Of a stretch of 64,000 nt of DNA, positions 60,850 through 64,000 are shown in pieces. Position 1 is the first letter of the stretch, and every line of letters begins with the position of its first letter. Made by a program: the position numbers and the translations under genes. Source of the stretch: Halobacillus salinus (GTDB lineage: Bacteria; Bacillota; Bacilli; Bacillales; Halobacillaceae); contig NZ_SRJC01000001.1 of the NCBI RefSeq assembly GCF_004684905.1, positions 1,901,001 through 1,965,000 on the forward strand, written 5' to 3'. The notes under the pieces are model-generated. The model worked only from the letters and a program-made list of their open reading frames with translations, was not told the origin of the DNA and did no database searches.

Positions 60850-62082
60850 TTAAACAGAACTTTCTTCTTTCGCTTCCGGAACGCCCGGTTTTTGTTCCTT
60901 CGTCCACGTACTTGTAGCTGGAATCTTGGAATGATCAGCGCGGTGCGCATACTTCCCGGCTACTTCTGTTACTTCTTGCAAAAGACCATTATCTAGCGTC
61001 GTCGGGTTCAACCCTTTAGACAAGAATAGGTCATTTTTCACGTGAAGGTCGTTCTTAGCTGCTTCTTTACGAGGGTTCGATACATAAGCGATCTCGCCAC
61101 CTGTCAATTTGCTGACCAATTGAGCCAAGTCATTGACGCGGTGCGTTTCCGTCATCTGGTTGAAGATCATGACACGCTCTTCACGAGCAGGAGCATTGGC
61201 AATGGCAAGCTCCACACAACGAACCGTATCCTGAATGTGGATGAAAGCACGTGTTTGTCCACCTGTTCCGTGTACGGTGATTGGATACCCGACAGCCGCT
61301 TGCATTAGGAAGCGGTTCAGTACAGTACCGTAGTCCCCATCGTAATCAAAACGGTTGATTAGGCGCTCATCCATTTTCGTCTCTTCCGTATTCGTTCCCC
61401 ATACGATTCCTTGGTGAAGGTCTGTAATGCGGACACTGTCGTTCTTGTTATAGTATTGGAATAACAGTTGGTCTTGAGACTTCGTCATATGATAGACGGA
61501 ACCCGGGTTTGTCGGATAAAGAATTTGTTGTTCGACGCGATCGCCAGACTCTGTCTGCACCTCGACATCCAGATAACCTTCTGGAATCTTCATTCCAGCT
61601 GTTCCATAGCCATAGACTCCCATTGTTCCAAGATGGACAAGGTGAATGTCGAGGCCGGAATCCACAATAGCACAAAGGACGTTGTGCGTTGCATTCAAAT
61701 TATTATTTACCGTATAACGTTTATGTTTAGGAGATTTCATGGAATAAGGAGCCGAACGCTGCTCTGCAAAGTGAACAATTGCATCAGGCTGCTCGCTCTG
61801 AATGACTTGCAGAAACTGATCGTAATCTTCGGCGATATCAATATTATAAAATCCAATTTTCTTGCCAGTATTCTCTTCCCATGCTTCTAACCTTGTACCC
61901 ATTGGTTGAATAGGCGTTAAAGAACCGGCTTCCAATTCGTTATCAATATTACGTCTTGATAGGTTATCGATGATAACTACATCGTGACCGATATTGGACA
62001 AATGAAGACTTGTCGGCCAACCACAGAAACCATCCCCACCTAAGACAAAAATTTTCTTGGACTGACTCTTTTCCAAATTCAC
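60850..62082 (-). CDS. UDP-sulfoquinovose synthase-like (SQD1/SqdB family)
   Basis: NAD-dependent sugar-nucleotide epimerase/dehydratase of 410 residues, closely patterned on SQD1, which makes UDP-sulfoquinovose from UDP-glucose and sulfite for sulfolipid. The NAD loop GGDGFCG is at 15-21 and the triad Thr151 (HLGTMGVYGYG), Tyr195 and Lys199 is intact. SQD1-specific stretches HFAEQRSAPYSM, RLINRFDYDG and TVHGTGGQTRAFI are present. The usual partner glycosyltransferase (SqdX) is not in this window. The start is GTG with AAAGGG upstream. No signal or membrane part is seen. Confidence 0.87.
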   Translation of the reverse strand: MNLEKSQSKKIFVLGGDGFCGWPTSLHLSNIGHDVVIIDNLSRRNIDNELEAGSLTPIQPMGTRLEAWEENTGKKIGFYNIDIAEDYDQFLQVIQSEQPDAIVHFAEQRSAPYSMKSPKHKRYTVNNNLNATHNVLCAIVDSGLDIHLVHLGTMGVYGYGTAGMKIPEGYLDVEVQTESGDRVEQQILYPTNPGSVYHMTKSQDQLLFQYYNKNDSVRITDLHQGIVWGTNTEETKMDERLINRFDYDGDYGTVLNRFLMQAAVGYPITVHGTGGQTRAFIHIQDTVRCVELAIANAPAREERVMIFNQMTETHRVNDLAQLVSKLTGGEIAYVSNPRKEAAKNDLHVKNDLFLSKGLNPTTLDNGLLQEVTEVAGKYAHRADHSKIPATSTWTKEQKPGVPEAKEESSV

Positions 62083-62282
62083 AATGACACACCCTTTACC
62101 AAAAAGTTATTTATTTCATTAAGTAGAAAGAATAGACTAAAATCACAGGCCCTCACTCACAAAGAAACTTGCCTTCCTCTCCACTTTCTATTCTAATCGA
62201 TTCCCCTTATGGATGAAAGCCAACTCGACATATTTCCTGCCTTTTCAACACGGAATGTTCTAATTTCTCCTATTATTGTTCG

Positions 62283-62288
62283 TTGACA
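62283..62288 (+). promoter_or_regulatory. Possible -35 of the adenine deaminase promoter
   Basis: TTGACA is a perfect -35, but the -10 about 17-19 bases downstream (GTAAAC or TAAACT) is weak. The start of transcription would be just before the riboswitch. A PurBox-like GTTCG core lies at 62279-62283. Confidence 0.4.
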
Positions 62289-62331
62289 AAGAAGTCATAC
62301 TATCGGTAAACTCTTACTAATTATCTTTTCT

Positions 62332-62402
62332 CACTCGTATATATTCGGAAATAAGGTCCGGATGTCTCTACAAGACCACCGTAAACGGTCTGACTACGAG
62401 GG
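62332..62402 (+). promoter_or_regulatory. Purine riboswitch (guanine-type) before adenine deaminase
   Basis: All parts of the purine aptamer are present: P1 CTCGTA / TACGAG, P2 CGGA / TCCG, J2/3 CTCTAC, P3 AGACC / GGTCT and J3/1 GACTACGAG. The specificity base before TACGAG is C, as in guanine/hypoxanthine aptamers (U in adenine aptamers). No terminator lies between it and the gene. Downstream, CCTTC (62416-62420) can pair with the GAAGG of the ribosome site (62446-62450), and ACGAGTG (62425-62431) with the 5' P1 strand CACTCGT, so control is probably at translation. Confidence 0.93.
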
Positions 62403-62460
62403 CCGAGTATTATCGCCTTCGATCACGAGTGTTCTCAATTTGTCAGAAGGAGCGATTACA

Positions 62461-64000
62461 ATGAACAAGAAAATAAACAAGCTTCAATCCAATTTAAAAG
62501 CCGCAAGTAACCAATCCAAAGCAGACCTACTCATCAAGAATGCTCGTATTTTGGATGTATTTAACTTGGAGTGGATGCATGACGATGTAGCTATCCAAGA
62601 TGGTAAGATTGTAGGACTCGGTCAATACGAAGCACACCAAACAATCGATGCCGAACAACGCTACCTGTGTCCTTCTTTCATAGATGGACACGTCCATATA
62701 GAATCCTCCATGGTACCACCCTCAGAGTTCTCACGCATCGTTCTTCCGCGTGGCGTGACAACAGTCATCACGGATCCACACGAGATCGCTAATGTTTCTG
62801 GGACACAAGGGATAGAGTTTATGATGAGAGATGCCGAGCGAGCAGCACTCGATATCTTCTTTATGCTCCCGTCGTGCGTCCCCTCTACTCCGTTCGAAAA
62901 TGCAGGAGCCATTCTGCAAGCAGAAGATCTATTTCCTTACCTGGACAAAGAAAATGTTTTAGGATTAGCGGAAGTCATGAACTACCCTGCTCTGCGTAGC
63001 GGGGACGAGGACCTCCTTCGAAAAATCATTGATACGAAATCCTACAACGGAAAAATAGATGGACACCTCGCAGGATTACCGAATGACGCCATCAATATTT
63101 ACCGCACAGCAGGAGTACACTCCGATCATGAATGCAATACAGCACTAGAAGCAAAAGAGCGCCTCCGCCGTGGTATGTATGTCCTGATGAGAGAAGGCTC
63201 ATCTGCAAAAGACCTCAGAAGCCTTCTGCCGATCGTTACGCCGACCAACGCACGCCGCTGTTTATTCTGCACCGATGACAAACACCTTGATGACCTCCTC
63301 GATGAGGGAAGTATCGATCATCATATTCGTCTTGCCATCGAATCAGGAATAAAGCCTGAGATAGCTTATCAAATGGCCTCCCTCAATGCCGCAGAATGCT
63401 ACGGTCTCTATGAAAAAGGAGCGATTGCCCCGGGCTATGACGCCGATTTTGTCCTGATTGAAGATTTGGAAAGTGTGACAATCAAAGAAGTCTATAAAAA
63501 CGGAGAGCGAATTGCGGAAAATGGAAACTACCTAAGAGATCGTAACGAAATTATCGACGCCGATTCAAGAGTTTCTTCTTCCATCAATATGAAAAGCATT
63601 ACGGAACCTGACCTGCAAATACGCATTGGGACTGACCAAAAAGCACATATAATTGAAATCATCCCAAATCAGATAAATACGAAGAAAATCGTTGAAACAG
63701 TACCTGTAGCGAATGGGAACTTCAAACCTTCTGTTGAAGCGGATCAGTTGAAACTGATCACTGCAGAAAGGCATAAACGAACCGGGAACGTCGGTAGAGG
63801 TATTGTCAAAGGTTTCGGAATCAAGGTAGGAGCTATGGCTACTACAGTGGCTCACGACTCCCACAATATCGTTGCAGTAGGAACAAGCGATCAAGACTTG
63901 CAGACGGCCATTCAAGCTTTAGAGAAAATGGAAGGCGGACTCGTCATCGTGAAGAACGGAGACGTGATTGCAAGCGTACCACTTTCCATAGCAGGGCTCA
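62461..64000 (+). CDS. ade: Adenine deaminase (partial, runs off window end)
   Basis: Amidohydrolase that turns adenine into hypoxanthine and ammonia. 513 codons are present of an expected 570-580; there is no stop before the window end. Metal ligands include GHVHIESSM and, further on, GHLAGLP and SDHECN; the terminal motif AHDSHNIVAVG is also present. AAGGAG eight bases before ATG fixes the start. It is controlled by the purine riboswitch directly upstream, as part of purine salvage with the permease and nucleoside transporter in this window. Confidence 0.95.
   Translation, partial: MNKKINKLQSNLKAASNQSKADLLIKNARILDVFNLEWMHDDVAIQDGKIVGLGQYEAHQTIDAEQRYLCPSFIDGHVHIESSMVPPSEFSRIVLPRGVTTVITDPHEIANVSGTQGIEFMMRDAERAALDIFFMLPSCVPSTPFENAGAILQAEDLFPYLDKENVLGLAEVMNYPALRSGDEDLLRKIIDTKSYNGKIDGHLAGLPNDAINIYRTAGVHSDHECNTALEAKERLRRGMYVLMREGSSAKDLRSLLPIVTPTNARRCLFCTDDKHLDDLLDEGSIDHHIRLAIESGIKPEIAYQMASLNAAECYGLYEKGAIAPGYDADFVLIEDLESVTIKEVYKNGERIAENGNYLRDRNEIIDADSRVSSSINMKSITEPDLQIRIGTDQKAHIIEIIPNQINTKKIVETVPVANGNFKPSVEADQLKLITAERHKRTGNVGRGIVKGFGIKVGAMATTVAHDSHNIVAVGTSDQDLQTAIQALEKMEGGLVIVKNGDVIASVPLSIAGL

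Noticed and set aside
62661..63915. Minus-strand ORFs inside the adenine deaminase gene
   Set aside because: They are antisense shadows of a strongly conserved plus-strand enzyme.
1..64000. Prophage, insertion sequence, CRISPR or toxin-antitoxin island
   Set aside because: No transposase, integrase, phage structural gene, repeat-spacer array or toxin pair was recognised.

Overview
This 64 kb window is ordinary chromosome of a spore-forming Bacillaceae bacterium. Two complete gerABC germination operons, PrkA/YhbH, SigI/RsgI, YdbS/YdbT, LipM and BmrCD-type proteins all resemble Bacillus subtilis families. Moderate GC and many acidic proteins suggest a moderate halophile of the Halobacillus/Pontibacillus type. 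That genus guess is inference from family resemblance, not a database result. I see no phage, insertion sequence, CRISPR array or rRNA. There is one intact tRNA (Gly) and a broken partial copy beside it.

Layout. 0-2.3 kb: sigI-rsgI stress sigma module and a small divergent ORF. 2.4-7.4 kb: membrane-anchored HtrA-like protease and a BmrCD-type heterodimeric ABC exporter, preceded by a leader peptide and two tandem terminators (attenuator). 7.4-12.2 kb: DUF389 membrane protein and, divergently, gerABC operon 1 with a sigma-G-like promoter. 12.2-16.5 kb: aldo/keto reductase, HelD, and an RsbW-like ATPase paired with a zinc-ribbon membrane protein. 16.5-21.9 kb: MurG paralogue, MATE pump, aldehyde dehydrogenase, CNT nucleoside transporter. 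22.1-25.2 kb: Fur-box-controlled siderophore uptake genes (binding protein and two permeases, no ATPase). 25.3-30.5 kb: LysM-CAP protein, lipoprotein, gerABC operon 2. 30.6-36.6 kb: purine permease under PurR-like boxes, YdbS/YdbT, ProC, a candidate small RNA, CPA1 antiporter. 36.7-39.1 kb: YhbH, then a 97-codon MifM-like ORF followed by a short YidC. 39.3-49.8 kb: odhAB, ppx-ppk, prkA. 49.8-57.7 kb: lipM-lipA, small proteins, TrmL, Amidase_6 protein, Ogt, QueG, ABC-ATPase. 57.8-58.2 kb: tRNA-Gly unit. 58.3-64 kb: two unknown proteins, TraB family, a UDP-sulfoquinovose-synthase-like protein, and a purine riboswitch in front of adenine deaminase, which runs off the window end.

The genes fall into a few working groups: envelope stress and export, germination, 2-oxoglutarate dehydrogenase with the lipoate enzymes (LipM, LipA) that modify its E2, polyphosphate turnover, and purine salvage (NCS2 permease, CNT transporter, adenine deaminase). 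The most interesting signal is the ORF upstream of yidC (38699-38992). Its size, N-terminal membrane segment, Trp-basic-acidic C-terminus and a 10-bp perfect hairpin reaching into the yidC Shine-Dalgarno match the logic of the B. subtilis MifM-YidC2 translation-arrest sensor. Second is the ribosome-mediated attenuator before bmrCD.
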